Assembly: GCA_031413955.1 (NCBI GenBank)
Contig: JANOGB010000582.1
Span: 1-13,917 of the forward strand
Length of the DNA stretch: 13,917 nucleotides
Direction: 5' to 3'
DNA from: JABFRZ01 sp031413955
GTDB taxonomy: Bacteria > Planctomycetota > UBA1135 > GCA-002686595
Below, piece by piece: positions 5,477-13,261 of the stretch. Both the position numbers and the translations under genes were made by a program. Position 1 is the stretch's first letter, and each line of letters begins with the position of its first letter. The notes beneath the pieces are model-generated. The model searched no databases and had not been told where the DNA came from. It saw only the letters and a list, made by a program, of their open reading frames with translations.

Positions 5477-8400
5477 ATGCCCATCGATTCGGCTGCCTTC
5501 ACGCGCTGGGTTCCTTCCCGGACCTTTCGAGTCCCGGGGCTGTTGCGCTCTCCGAGCTTCCTCGCGGCCGCAGCCCTCGGGTCGCTGGGCACGCCGGCCA
5601 CATCTCAGGCCGCCACCAAGCTCAATCCGCCCTTCGAGTACGAGGGCGTCGTCGGGGATGTGCGGGACTTCCTCGTCAAGCGCAACGGGAACGTCGTCTT
5701 TTTCCGCGCCGACGACCGCCGCGCGGGGGTGGTCGAGCTCCTCACCGTGCCCGCGCTGGGCGGGGTTGCGCCCTTCCGCGAGAACGGCTACCTGCGCGCC
5801 GACCGCTCCGTCGTCGCATACGAGCCCGGCCCGGTCGGGCCCTGGATCGTGTTCCTCTCCGACCAGAGGACGGACGACGTGTTCGAGCTGTTCAGCCGCC
5901 GGTCCGGGGACACGGCTCCGCGCAGGCTCAGCGGCGTGCTCGCCGCGGGCGGCGACGTGGACAGCTTCGCGATCTCGAGCGATGGGACGAGGGTCGTCTA
6001 TCGCGCGGATCAGGACGCGGACGAGGTCTTCGAGCTCTACAGCGTGCCGATCGACGCCAGCGCGAGCCCCGTGAAGATCAGCGGCACGCTGGTCGCGGGT
6101 GGGGACGTTTCCGGAAACGGGATCCACGAGCAGTTCCTTGGGTTGTTCGAGATGTTCCGCGAATACCTGGTGACGACAGGGCGCGTCGTGTACCTCGCCG
6201 ATCGGGACACGGACGGGGTCAACGAGCTCTACAGCGTTCCGATCGACGGCAGCGCGAGCCCCGTGGAGCTCAATGCGCCGCTCGCTCCCGGCGGCGACGT
6301 ACGCTGGCCGTTCTCGGTCACCGCGGACGGAGCGACGGTCGTCTACCGCGCGGATCAGGGCGCGGACGAGCTTCTCGAGCTCTTCCGCGCCCCGATCGAC
6401 GGCAGCGCGAGCCCGACCCAGATCCACCCGCCGCTCGCGCCCGGCGGCATCGTCACCGGCTTCGAGCTCAGCGCGGATGGCGAGCGTGTGGTCTATTCGG
6501 CCGGTCAAGACACGTTCAACCTGCTCGAGGTCTACAGCGCGCCGCTCGACGGCTCCGTGCCGCCGGTCAAGCTGAACACCCCGGGCCAGGCGAGCACGGT
6601 CGCCGCGATCAGCCCCGACTCCGCCTGGGTCGTCCTGAAGCAGAACGGTCTGCGCAGCGTCCCGCTCGACGGCTCCGCGAGCCCCATCCTGCTCGAGAGC
6701 GAGCCCTTCGGGAACCTGCACGTGACCTTCAGCCCGGACTCGAGCCGACTCGTGTACCGCACCGGCTTCTCTCCCTACCAGGGAGTGACGGAGTGGACTT
6801 CCCTGCGCAGCGTCCCGATCGATGGAACGGGGAGTCCGGTCCGGCTCGACGACGAGGGCAGCAACGAGATCTCGGCGAACTTCCAGCCGCTCACCCCGTT
6901 CGCGATCAGCGCCGATTCGACGCGCGTCGTCTACACGTGGACCGACAGCTCGGGGAACCGGGGGTTGTACTCGGTCCCGATCGATCGCAGCGCGGCTCCG
7001 GTCGCGCTGGCCACGGGCGACGTCGGCCCGCTCTTCACGGTTTCACCCCTCGGATCAAGGGCCTTCTTCACGCTGGACGTCACCGGGACGGACACGTTCG
7101 AGCTCCACAGCGTGTCGCTCCTGAACGGCGCCGGCCTCGTGAAGCTGAGCGCCGAGCTCGCGCGCGACACCTTCGCCGACGTGGATTCGCCGGACTACTT
7201 CTCGACGCAGGACTTCCGGATCGACTCCCAGGCCGAACGAGTCGTGTACAGCGCCGACCCGAGCACGGACGAGGAGTTCCAGCTCTTTTCCGTTCCGGCC
7301 AACGGCGGCGGGCCCTTGCACTCGCTGACAGGCAGCGGAGTCGTCACCTTTTTCGAGATCGGCCCGGACGACGAGCGCGTCGTCTTCCGCTCCCATCCAC
7401 CCGCGCTCTACGTGGACGAGCTGTACTCCGTCCCGCTCGACGGCGGCGAGACACCCGTCAAGCTGAACGGCGCGCTGGGCACGAACGAGCACGTCGGTGC
7501 CTTCCAGCTCAGCGCCGACGGCGCGCGCGCGCTCTACACCGTCCACCGCGCCGTGCAGTTTGCGCCACCTCCCAAGCTCTTCAGCGCCCCCATCGCCGGC
7601 GGAGTGAGCCCGATCCTGCTCGCGAACGACGCGACGAGCGTCACGCTCGGTTCAGGCCAGCGCGTCGTCTACGTGCGCGGGAACGGAAACAATCTGCCCG
7701 CGGACGATCAGCTCTTCAGCCGACCGATCGACGGCAGCTCGCCAGCCATCGAGCTCGATGCCGGCCTGGGAGGTTACCAGAGCTACCTTCAAGTCACGCC
7801 CGACGGGAACAGGGCGGTCTTCATGACGAGATTCTACCCCGACCACGCCTTCTACAGCGTCCCCGCCGACGGCAGCGCCAGCCCGGTCCGACTCTCGGGA
7901 ACGACCCTTCCGTCGAGCGCGCCCAAGGTCAGCCCCGATGGGATCTGGTTCGTCTTCGGCAGCCGCGAGGCCGCGACGTCCGCCGTGACCGAGCTCTTCT
8001 GCGCACGGATCGACGGCACGCTGGGACCCGTGAAGCTCAACGGACCGCTCGTCTCGGGCGGCGCGGTCTTCGCGTCCCAGATCAGCCCCGATTCGGGCCG
8101 CGTCGTCTACGCGGCCGATCAGGACGTGGACGAAGTCATCGAGCTCTACAGCGTGCCGATCGACGGCAGCGCGAGCCCCGTCAAGCTGAACGGTGCGCTA
8201 GTCAGCGGGGGAGACGTCTTCACGGACTTCCGGATCACCCCCGACGGCGCACGGGTCGTGTACGTCGCCGACCAGGGTGCGGACGAGGTGCGCGAGCTCT
8301 TCAGCGTGCCGATCGACGGCAGCGCGAGTCCCGTCAGGCTGAGCGGCAGCATGGTCTCGGGCGGGGACGAGCGCGCGTTCCAGATCAGCCCCGATTCGCG

Positions 8401-8680
8401 TCTCGTCGTCTACGCCGCCGATCAGGAAGTCGACGAGCTCGCCGAGCTCTTCCTGGCGCCCATCGACGGCAGCCTCGAGCCGCTGAAGCTCAACTGGCCG
8501 GTGGCGAAGGCCGGGCACCAGAGCACCTCGGAGCCGCTGCTGGACGGGGTCGGGGCCTTCGAGATCACGCCCGACTCGAGGCGTGTCGTCTTCGAGGCGA
8601 CCGAGCGCACTCAGGTGACCGAGCTCTTCTCGAGCGTCCTGACGTTCGACTCCAAGCGCCGCCACGTGCGCCGGCCTTGA
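5477..8680 (+). CDS. Secreted TolB/PD40-like beta-propeller repeat protein, 1067 aa
   Basis: After a probable signal peptide (Arg-containing n-region, hydrophobic SFLAAAALGSLG near 27-38, cleavage site SQA-A near 45), the chain consists almost wholly of about 20 repeats of roughly 50 residues. Each repeat pairs a strand like RVVYxADQDxDEVxELYSVPIDGSASPVKLNG with a segment like GGDVxxFxISPDG. This pattern resembles the WD40-like PD40 repeats of TolB, but the rest of TolB is absent. Twenty units suggest two or three propellers in a row or one long open array. No C-terminal anchor, sorting signal or catalytic motif is visible. The Asp-rich turns (DQDADEV) may bind calcium, which is inference. 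The start is ATG 5477, with GGAG seven bases upstream. The open frame to its left would remove the signal peptide from the N-terminus. It is transcribed alone, flanked by terminator-like hairpins. Function unknown; an extracellular binding protein is the best guess. Confidence 0.75.
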   Translation: MPIDSAAFTRWVPSRTFRVPGLLRSPSFLAAAALGSLGTPATSQAATKLNPPFEYEGVVGDVRDFLVKRNGNVVFFRADDRRAGVVELLTVPALGGVAPFRENGYLRADRSVVAYEPGPVGPWIVFLSDQRTDDVFELFSRRSGDTAPRRLSGVLAAGGDVDSFAISSDGTRVVYRADQDADEVFELYSVPIDASASPVKISGTLVAGGDVSGNGIHEQFLGLFEMFREYLVTTGRVVYLADRDTDGVNELYSVPIDGSASPVELNAPLAPGGDVRWPFSVTADGATVVYRADQGADELLELFRAPIDGSASPTQIHPPLAPGGIVTGFELSADGERVVYSAGQDTFNLLEVYSAPLDGSVPPVKLNTPGQASTVAAISPDSAWVVLKQNGLRSVPLDGSASPILLESEPFGNLHVTFSPDSSRLVYRTGFSPYQGVTEWTSLRSVPIDGTGSPVRLDDEGSNEISANFQPLTPFAISADSTRVVYTWTDSSGNRGLYSVPIDRSAAPVALATGDVGPLFTVSPLGSRAFFTLDVTGTDTFELHSVSLLNGAGLVKLSAELARDTFADVDSPDYFSTQDFRIDSQAERVVYSADPSTDEEFQLFSVPANGGGPLHSLTGSGVVTFFEIGPDDERVVFRSHPPALYVDELYSVPLDGGETPVKLNGALGTNEHVGAFQLSADGARALYTVHRAVQFAPPPKLFSAPIAGGVSPILLANDATSVTLGSGQRVVYVRGNGNNLPADDQLFSRPIDGSSPAIELDAGLGGYQSYLQVTPDGNRAVFMTRFYPDHAFYSVPADGSASPVRLSGTTLPSSAPKVSPDGIWFVFGSREAATSAVTELFCARIDGTLGPVKLNGPLVSGGAVFASQISPDSGRVVYAADQDVDEVIELYSVPIDGSASPVKLNGALVSGGDVFTDFRITPDGARVVYVADQGADEVRELFSVPIDGSASPVRLSGSMVSGGDERAFQISPDSRLVVYAADQEVDELAELFLAPIDGSLEPLKLNWPVAKAGHQSTSEPLLDGVGAFEITPDSRRVVFEATERTQVTELFSSVLTFDSKRRHVRRP
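6032..8492 (+). repeat. Nucleotide-level repeats inside the propeller gene, period 150-153 bases
   Basis: The core GAGCTCTACAGCGTGCCGAT, continuing into a stretch that encodes DGSASPV, recurs almost unchanged at 6032, 6224, 8141 and 8294. More diverged copies start at 6377, 6527, 7991 and 8444. Spacing of neighbouring units is 150 or 153 bases (50-51 codons). The first gap, 192 bases, contains an inserted segment. The identity is higher at both ends than in the middle, indicating recent duplication or gene conversion among the outer units. Confidence 0.75.
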
Positions 8681-8730
8681 CCGGCGGGGTCGCCCTCAGC
8701 GCGGGAACGGGGTGCAACCTGGGTGCGGGC

Positions 8731-8759
8731 GACGTCGGACCCTTGGACGTCGGACCCTT
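8731..8759 (+). repeat. Tandem duplication of a 15-base unit
   Basis: GACGTCGGACCCTT occurs twice with one G between the copies, at 8731-8744 and 8746-8759. Both copies are identical. The second copy runs into CCCTTAAAGGG (8755-8765), a palindrome around a central A. The unit contains the palindrome GACGTC. The repeat may be a paired protein-binding site or a simple replication-slippage duplication. Confidence 0.6.
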
Positions 8760-8769
8760 AAAGGGCGAA

Positions 8770-8810
8770 GCGGGCGAGGGAACCTGCCTCCGGGTTCCGA
8801 ACTCGCCCGC
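8770..8810 (+). terminator. Long hairpin after the propeller gene, probable terminator or structured RNA
   Basis: GCGGGCGAG (8770-8778) pairs perfectly with CTCGCCCGC (8802-8810). Inside it, GGAACC (8779-8784) pairs with GGTTCC (8793-8798). This gives 15 base pairs with a three-base bulge (GAA) and an eight-base loop. It begins 90 bases after the propeller stop. No T-run follows, so it is either a U-less terminator as often proposed for GC-rich genomes, a 3'-end stabiliser, or part of a regulatory RNA. Confidence 0.5.
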
Positions 8811-8995
8811 CGCGATCCTCAACTGAAAGGTTGGTCCGCCGAGTCCAAGCGACGGCCACCCCTAGAACACCCTGGGCCTCGGAATCGAACAGGATTCTCT
8901 CGAGCGTCCTCTTCCTGGCCCTGGGAAGGGGTTCCTGCGGTCGCCAGACTATCCCGTCCTGCCACGGCGCGAGGTCGACCAGGCCCCCCCCGCGC

Positions 8996-9001
8996 TAGAA
9001 T
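8996..9001 (+). promoter_or_regulatory. Possible -10 element of the sigma-kinase operon
   Basis: TAGAAT lies 41 bases before the sigma-factor ATG and matches five of six positions of the housekeeping TATAAT box. The region 15-17 bases upstream contains GTCGAC rather than a good TTGACA. If used, transcription would start near 9008, inside or just before the CCCC/G8 block, giving a leader of about 35 bases. Confidence 0.28.
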
Positions 9002-9042
9002 GGCGACCATCCCCGGGGGGGGCGCTTACAGCGGGGAAACCA

Positions 9043-9690
9043 ATGAGCGAGACCAACGACGAGACCGTCGCGCTCCTCCAGCGCTGGCACGGGGGCGAGC
9101 GGGAGGCCCTGCACTCCCTGCTCAAGCGCTTCCTGCCGCGCCTGCACAAGTTTGCGAGCTCGAAGCTGCGCAGCGAGTTCGCCCAGCTCCGGCACGAGCA
9201 GGACTCGCTCGATCTCGTCCAGGCCTCGGCCGCCAAGGCCCTCGAGTTCGTCCCGCGCTTCGTGCCCCGGGACGACGAGCAGTTCTTCGGCCTCCTGTGC
9301 ACGTTCGTGCTGAATCACCTGCGGAACCGGCTGCGCTCGCCCGGCAGTCGATCCGAACCGGAACGGCAGGCGGACTTCGGGGATTCCGTGCTGGACCTGC
9401 GGGAGTGCGAGCGGCCCTCCGAGCATCCCTCCCTGGCCGCACAGGAGGCGGAAGAGCGCGCCTGGGCGCGCCTCGCGCTGGAGTTCCTGCCGGAAACGGA
9501 GCGCCGCCTGGTCCTCCTGCGCGTGGTCGATCAGGCCGGGTGGGAGGAGATCGCCGCGGAGCTCGGTCTCACGCCGGACGCCGCGCGGATGCGCTTCAAC
9601 CGCCTGATCCCCGAGCTCGCCAACGTCATCCGACGCTTGCGCGAGGGCCAGATCGACGAGCTGCTGAGCTCGGCCACGCGCCCGGGGTAG
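9043..9690 (+). CDS. ECF-family RNA polymerase sigma factor, 215 aa
   Basis: A two-domain sigma-70 factor directs RNA polymerase to a special promoter set. Sigma-2 spans about 5-100. The core-binding helix reads DSLDLVQASAAKALEFV (54-70), where most ECF factors have DAED-LVQ, and FFGLLCTFVLNHLRNRLR (81-98) is the -10-recognition helix. A variable linker (about 100-135) leads to sigma-4, whose helix-turn-helix is GWEEIAAELGLTPDAARMRFNRLIPEL (166-192). ATG 9043 is preceded by GGGGA six bases upstream. The kinase gene follows after 13 bases, and no anti-sigma factor is present. ECF groups next to Ser/Thr kinases, such as ECF43 and several planctomycete groups, are thought to be switched on by phosphorylation instead. 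In Vibrio EcfP/PknT the phosphate compensates for missing negative charge in region 2.2. The E-to-L change and Ser55 here would fit, but this is inference. Confidence 0.87.
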   Translation: MSETNDETVALLQRWHGGEREALHSLLKRFLPRLHKFASSKLRSEFAQLRHEQDSLDLVQASAAKALEFVPRFVPRDDEQFFGLLCTFVLNHLRNRLRSPGSRSEPERQADFGDSVLDLRECERPSEHPSLAAQEAEERAWARLALEFLPETERRLVLLRVVDQAGWEEIAAELGLTPDAARMRFNRLIPELANVIRRLREGQIDELLSSATRPG

Positions 9691-9703
9691 CCACGAGCGA
9701 ACC

Positions 9704-12700
9704 ATGGGGGACGACCGCCAGCGCGAGCTCAGGTACGCCGAGGCCGCCGCTTTCCTCGGCGAAGTCCTCGAGCGCACCGAGATGGGCTCGGACACGCTCG
9801 AGTCTTGCTGTGCCGAGCGACCGCACCTGGCAGCAGAGCTGAGGGAGCTGTACGCCGCCAGCCATCGCTTGCACTCGGCGGTCGATTCCCCGCCGCCCAG
9901 CGAGGCCGCGCGGGCCTTCTCCTCCGAGCTCCTGGACCGCCTCGCCGGGCGCAAGAGCGCTTTCGAGCGCTATCGATTGCGCGGCGAGATCGCCAAGGGC
10001 GGTCAGGGCACCGTGCTGCAGGTCTGGGACGAGGACCTGAGCCGGCACCTCGCGATGAAGGTGCTGGTCGGCAAGTCCGATGAGTCTCTGGGAACTGGAG
10101 TCCCGCCGGTCTCTCCGCGCTCGCTGGCGCGCTTCCTCGAGGAGGCCCAGGTCACCGGCCAGCTCGACCACCCCGGCATCGTTCCCATCCACGAGCTCGG
10201 GCTCGACGCCCAGGGGCGCGTGTACTTCACGATGAAGCTCGTCAAGGGCCGGACCCTGAAGGAGGTCTTCCAGCTCGTCGCCAGCGGCCAGGAGGGTTGG
10301 ACTCGGACGCGCGCTCTCTCGGTCCTGCTCAAGGTGTGCGAGGCCATGGCCTATGCACACCACAAGGGCGGCGTGCACCGCGACATCAAGCCCGCCAACG
10401 TCATGGTGGGGCGCTTCGGCGAGGTGTACGTGATGGACTGGGGGCTTGCCCGGGTGCGGGGGACCGAGGACCAGATGGACGTGCGCATCGTTCCCGAGGC
10501 ATCGACGGTCGAGCTGGTCTCCGAACGCGAGCAGGCGCGCTCGGGGCAGGGCTCGGAGCTCGTGACGATGGACGGACACATCCTCGGGACCCCGGCCTAC
10601 ATGTCGCCCGAGCAAGCCCTCGGGCGGCTCGAGCAGATCGGCCCGCACTCGGACGTCTATTCCGTGGGCTCGATGCTCTACCACCTCCTCGCCGGCCACA
10701 TGCCTTACGTGAAGCCGGGCACGCACCCGACGAACTATTCCATCTGGCACAGCGTGCAGGAGCGGCCGCCCGATCCGTTGCACGAGCGCGCACCCGATGC
10801 GCCCGCCGAGCTCATCGCGATCTGCGAGAAGGCCATGGCGCGCAAGATCGAGGAGCGCTACCGGGACATGGGCGCGCTGGCGGAGGACCTCATGGCGTTT
10901 CTCGATCACCGCGTGGTCAAGGCCTACCAGACCGGGGCGCTGGTCGAGCTCAGGAAGTGGGTCGAGCGCAACAAGGGGCTGGCCGCGACCAGCGCGGCGG
11001 CGGTGCTCGCGCTGGTCACTGGCCTGGCGACGAGCCTCGTCTGGAAGGCCCAGTCGGATCGCAATGCCACGCTGGCTGCGCACAACGCGGTGCTCGCACA
11101 GGCGAATGCCGAGGAGTCCGCGCGCCATGCGCAGGAAGCCCGCCGGCAGGCCGAGGCCGCGCAGGCGAACGAAGAGGAAGTGCGGCGCGAGAAGGCGCGA
11201 GCGGAGGCCAACGAACAGCGTGCCCTCCTGAGCGAGCGCCTCGCCACCGAGCGCGCGGACGACGTCCTGCGGCTTTCGGCCTTGCAGGATCTCGACGATC
11301 TGAAGAAGGAAACCGAGCACCTCTGGCCGGCGCTTCCGGAAATGGTCCCGCGCTACGAGGAGTGGCTGCGGCGGGCGCGGGCGCTGGTCGACGAGCTCCC
11401 GGATCACGAGGCGAAGCTGGCCGAATTGAAGGCCAGGGCCGCGAGCGGAGAGCAGGGAACCGGGCCAGCGGACCTCGCCGGCGGCGCGGCCGAGGTCTTG
11501 CGGACCTCGCTGCGCGGTTTCGGCTCGAGCAAGGACCGCTGGTGGCACGACCAACTCGAGAAGCTGGTCGAGGGGTTGAGGGCCTTCGCCGATGCGGAAA
11601 CGGGGCTCTTCTCCGGGAGCTCACCGGAGTACGGTTGGGGCGTGCGCAGGCGCCTCGTGTTCGCGCGCACGGTCGAGGAACGCACGATCCTGGGACCGGC
11701 GGTGAGCGCGCTGTGGGTCGAGGCGATCGACTCGATCGGAGATCGAACGGAGTGCCCGGTGTACGACGGGCTGGAGCTCACGCCGCAGGTCGGTCTCGTT
11801 CCGATCGGCCGCGACCCGGACTCGGGCCTGTGGGAGTTCGCTCACCTCCCGAGCGGAGAGTGCGCCGAGCGCGGAGCGGACGGCAAGCTGCTCATCGACC
11901 AGGAGATGGGGCTGGTCCTCGTGCTGATCCCTGGCGGCACGTTCTGGATGGGGGCGCAGGCCAGTATCGGGAGCGGCAAGAACTACGACCCGCAAGCTCG
12001 TGCGGACGAATCCTCCGTGCAGCAGGTCTCCCTTGCCCCTTTCTTCCTCTCGAAGTTCGAGATGACGCAGGCGCAGTGGCAACGATTCCTGGGCAAGAAT
12101 CCCAGCATGTATGGCCCCGACTTCCGCAGCATCGGGGGAAAGCGGGTTAGCCTGCGGCACCCGGTGGAGCAGGTGAGCTGGGAAGACTGCCAGCGCGCCC
12201 TCGTTCGTCTCGGGCTCGTGCTCCCGACCGAGGCCCAGTGGGAGTACGGCGCTCGCGCCGGAACGACCACGCCGTGGTGGACGGGTGACGACGCCCGGTT
12301 CCTCGAGGGCGCGGACAACCTGGCCGACGCCTTCTGCAAGGAGAACGGCGGCTCGAGCGACTTCCAGTACGAAGAATGGCTCGACGACGGGTACGGGGCC
12401 CATGCCCCGGTCGGCAGCTATGCGCCGAACCCGTTCGGCCTGCACGATGTGCACGGAAACGTCGTCGAATGGTGCCTGGACAAGTACGTGAACTACACCG
12501 TGAAGTGCCGGCCCGGGGACGGCCTGCGTCAGGCGGAAGACGTTGCCACGCAAGCAGCGGTTGCGCATGAGTGGCGCGTGCACCGCGGTGGTGATTGCTG
12601 GGGCCTGGCCACGGCTGCGCGCTCCACGGCCCGCTTCCCCAACGCGCCGGACGCCCGGCAGAACTCGTGCGGCGTTCGCCCGGCCCGGAGTATCTCCGGG

Positions 12701-12706
12701 CCATAG
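9704..12706 (+). CDS. Membrane Ser/Thr protein kinase fused to an FGE/SUMF1-like domain, 1000 aa
   Basis: The N-terminal 88 residues are a helical region possibly contacting the sigma factor. The kinase domain (about 90-400) has KGGQGTV (98-104), Lys119 in AMKVL, the alpha-C Glu near 146, HRDIKPAN (225-232), DWG (245-247) in place of DFG, and GTPAYMSPEQ (295-304). It appears active. A 45-residue insert rich in Glu separates DWG from SPE. A single membrane helix (about 427-447) is followed by an Ala/Glu/Arg-rich coiled coil (about 450-525) and a helical linker. Residues 735-998 form the formylglycine-generating-enzyme-like domain: PGGTFWMGA, KFEMTQAQWQRF, HPVEQVSWEDC, LPTEAQWEYGAR, GLHDVHGNVVEW and RGGDCW. 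The paired cysteines of aerobic FGE are not in place, so this domain is probably a ligand- or wall-sensing module. It is predicted to lie outside the membrane. The start ATG 9704 is 13 bases after the sigma stop. Confidence 0.9.
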   Translation: MGDDRQRELRYAEAAAFLGEVLERTEMGSDTLESCCAERPHLAAELRELYAASHRLHSAVDSPPPSEAARAFSSELLDRLAGRKSAFERYRLRGEIAKGGQGTVLQVWDEDLSRHLAMKVLVGKSDESLGTGVPPVSPRSLARFLEEAQVTGQLDHPGIVPIHELGLDAQGRVYFTMKLVKGRTLKEVFQLVASGQEGWTRTRALSVLLKVCEAMAYAHHKGGVHRDIKPANVMVGRFGEVYVMDWGLARVRGTEDQMDVRIVPEASTVELVSEREQARSGQGSELVTMDGHILGTPAYMSPEQALGRLEQIGPHSDVYSVGSMLYHLLAGHMPYVKPGTHPTNYSIWHSVQERPPDPLHERAPDAPAELIAICEKAMARKIEERYRDMGALAEDLMAFLDHRVVKAYQTGALVELRKWVERNKGLAATSAAAVLALVTGLATSLVWKAQSDRNATLAAHNAVLAQANAEESARHAQEARRQAEAAQANEEEVRREKARAEANEQRALLSERLATERADDVLRLSALQDLDDLKKETEHLWPALPEMVPRYEEWLRRARALVDELPDHEAKLAELKARAASGEQGTGPADLAGGAAEVLRTSLRGFGSSKDRWWHDQLEKLVEGLRAFADAETGLFSGSSPEYGWGVRRRLVFARTVEERTILGPAVSALWVEAIDSIGDRTECPVYDGLELTPQVGLVPIGRDPDSGLWEFAHLPSGECAERGADGKLLIDQEMGLVLVLIPGGTFWMGAQASIGSGKNYDPQARADESSVQQVSLAPFFLSKFEMTQAQWQRFLGKNPSMYGPDFRSIGGKRVSLRHPVEQVSWEDCQRALVRLGLVLPTEAQWEYGARAGTTTPWWTGDDARFLEGADNLADAFCKENGGSSDFQYEEWLDDGYGAHAPVGSYAPNPFGLHDVHGNVVEWCLDKYVNYTVKCRPGDGLRQAEDVATQAAVAHEWRVHRGGDCWGLATAARSTARFPNAPDARQNSCGVRPARSISGP

Positions 12707-12725
12707 TGTCGCGCACCCTGTTCCT

Positions 12726-12760
12726 GCGCCGACCGGCGGCGCGCCCGGCGAGCACTTTTT
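12726..12760 (+). terminator. Candidate terminator after the kinase gene
   Basis: GCGCCG (12726-12731) pairs with CGGCGC (12737-12742) across a five-base loop, 19 bases after the kinase stop. A T5 run follows at 12756-12760. The 13-base gap between stem and T-run is longer than in a standard terminator. No other strong candidate lies in the 171-base gap before the ferredoxin gene. Confidence 0.38.
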
Positions 12761-12877
12761 CTCCCCAGGCTTTCGACTCGATCCACACGACCCTGTTGCC
12801 GGGCACCCGCATCGCGTATCCATGGTGACACGCGGCAGGGTGCACACGACCCGCGCGCACGAGCACTTCGAATCCTG

Positions 12878-13261
12878 ATGGCCAAGTTCCTGCGGCACCT
12901 GTTCGTCTGCACCAACGAGCGCGGACCCGACGATCCGCGCGGCTCGTGCACGGCGCGCGGCTCGGCGGCGGTGCTCGCGGCGCTCAAGGAGAAGGCTCAT
13001 GCGTGCGGGCTGAAGCGCATCGTGCGCGTGAACAAGGCCGGCTGTCTCGACCAGTGCGCGCGTGGCGTGACGGTCGTCGTCTACCCCGAGGCCGTCTGGT
13101 ACGGCGGCGTCACGACCGATGACGTGGACGAGATCGTCGCGCGCCACCTCGGACGCGGCGAGCCGGTGCGGCGCCTGGAGATCCCCGGGCACGAGCTCAC
13201 CGGCAGGGAGCCACCGCCCGGCTTCGGCTCGAGTGAACCCAGCGAGGAACGTACTCCATGA
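12878..13261 (+). CDS. Thioredoxin-fold [2Fe-2S] ferredoxin, 127 aa
   Basis: This small electron carrier resembles the NuoE-type or Azotobacter/Clostridium 2Fe-2S thioredoxin-like ferredoxins. Cluster ligands are Cys11 and Cys24 in the first half (LFVCTNE...RGSCTARG, spacing C-x12-C) and Cys56 and Cys60 (AGCLDQCARG, spacing C-x3-C), as the family requires. VVVYPEAVWYGGVTTDDVDEIVARHL (66-91) is the classic C-terminal strand-helix of the family. A 35-residue disordered tail rich in Pro, Glu and Gly follows, longer than usual, and might bind a partner. The ATG at 12878 fits the family start; no clear ribosome site precedes it. The stop overlaps the next gene's ATG by four bases (ATGA, 13258-13261), so the ferredoxin is probably the electron donor or partner of that protein. 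It is separated from the kinase by 171 bases and a possible terminator, and may form a new unit. Confidence 0.88.
   Translation: MAKFLRHLFVCTNERGPDDPRGSCTARGSAAVLAALKEKAHACGLKRIVRVNKAGCLDQCARGVTVVVYPEAVWYGGVTTDDVDEIVARHLGRGEPVRRLEIPGHELTGREPPPGFGSSEPSEERTP

Larger units (their letters stand above)
8681..9042 (+). other. 362-base non-coding gap with repeat, hairpin and possible promoter
   Basis: No convincing gene was found here. The frames that stay open continue out of frame into the neighbouring sigma factor. The gap holds, in order, a two-copy 15-base tandem repeat, a long hairpin, about 150 bases with no clear structure, an 8-base palindrome GGTCGACC at 8973-8980, a C-run (8984-8991), a possible -10 box, and a CCCC/G8 block (9011-9022) just before the sigma-factor ribosome site. 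A tRNA was considered and not supported. Confidence 0.6.

Noticed and set aside
5600..8660. CRISPR-like array
   Set aside because: The regular repeats are codon-phased, 150-153 bases apart and encode protein repeats; they do not have short repeats with unique spacers.
6793..8826. Second plus-strand frame running through the propeller gene
   Set aside because: The translation is Arg-rich and follows the repeats of the real frame; it has no start context or signal peptide.
8880..8900. tRNA-like fragment (GGAATCGAAC...GGATTC)
   Set aside because: It looks a little like a T-arm, but no acceptor stem, D-arm or anticodon arm can be placed around it on either strand.
9626..11554. Long minus-strand open frame antisense to the kinase gene
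   Set aside because: The opposite strand encodes a kinase with all motifs in order. The antisense translation is rich in Leu, Arg, Gly and His with no family pattern.
11909..12706. Genuine formylglycine-generating enzyme activity
   Set aside because: The cysteine pair of the aerobic enzyme is not in position, and the domain is attached to a kinase. No sulfatase gene is nearby.
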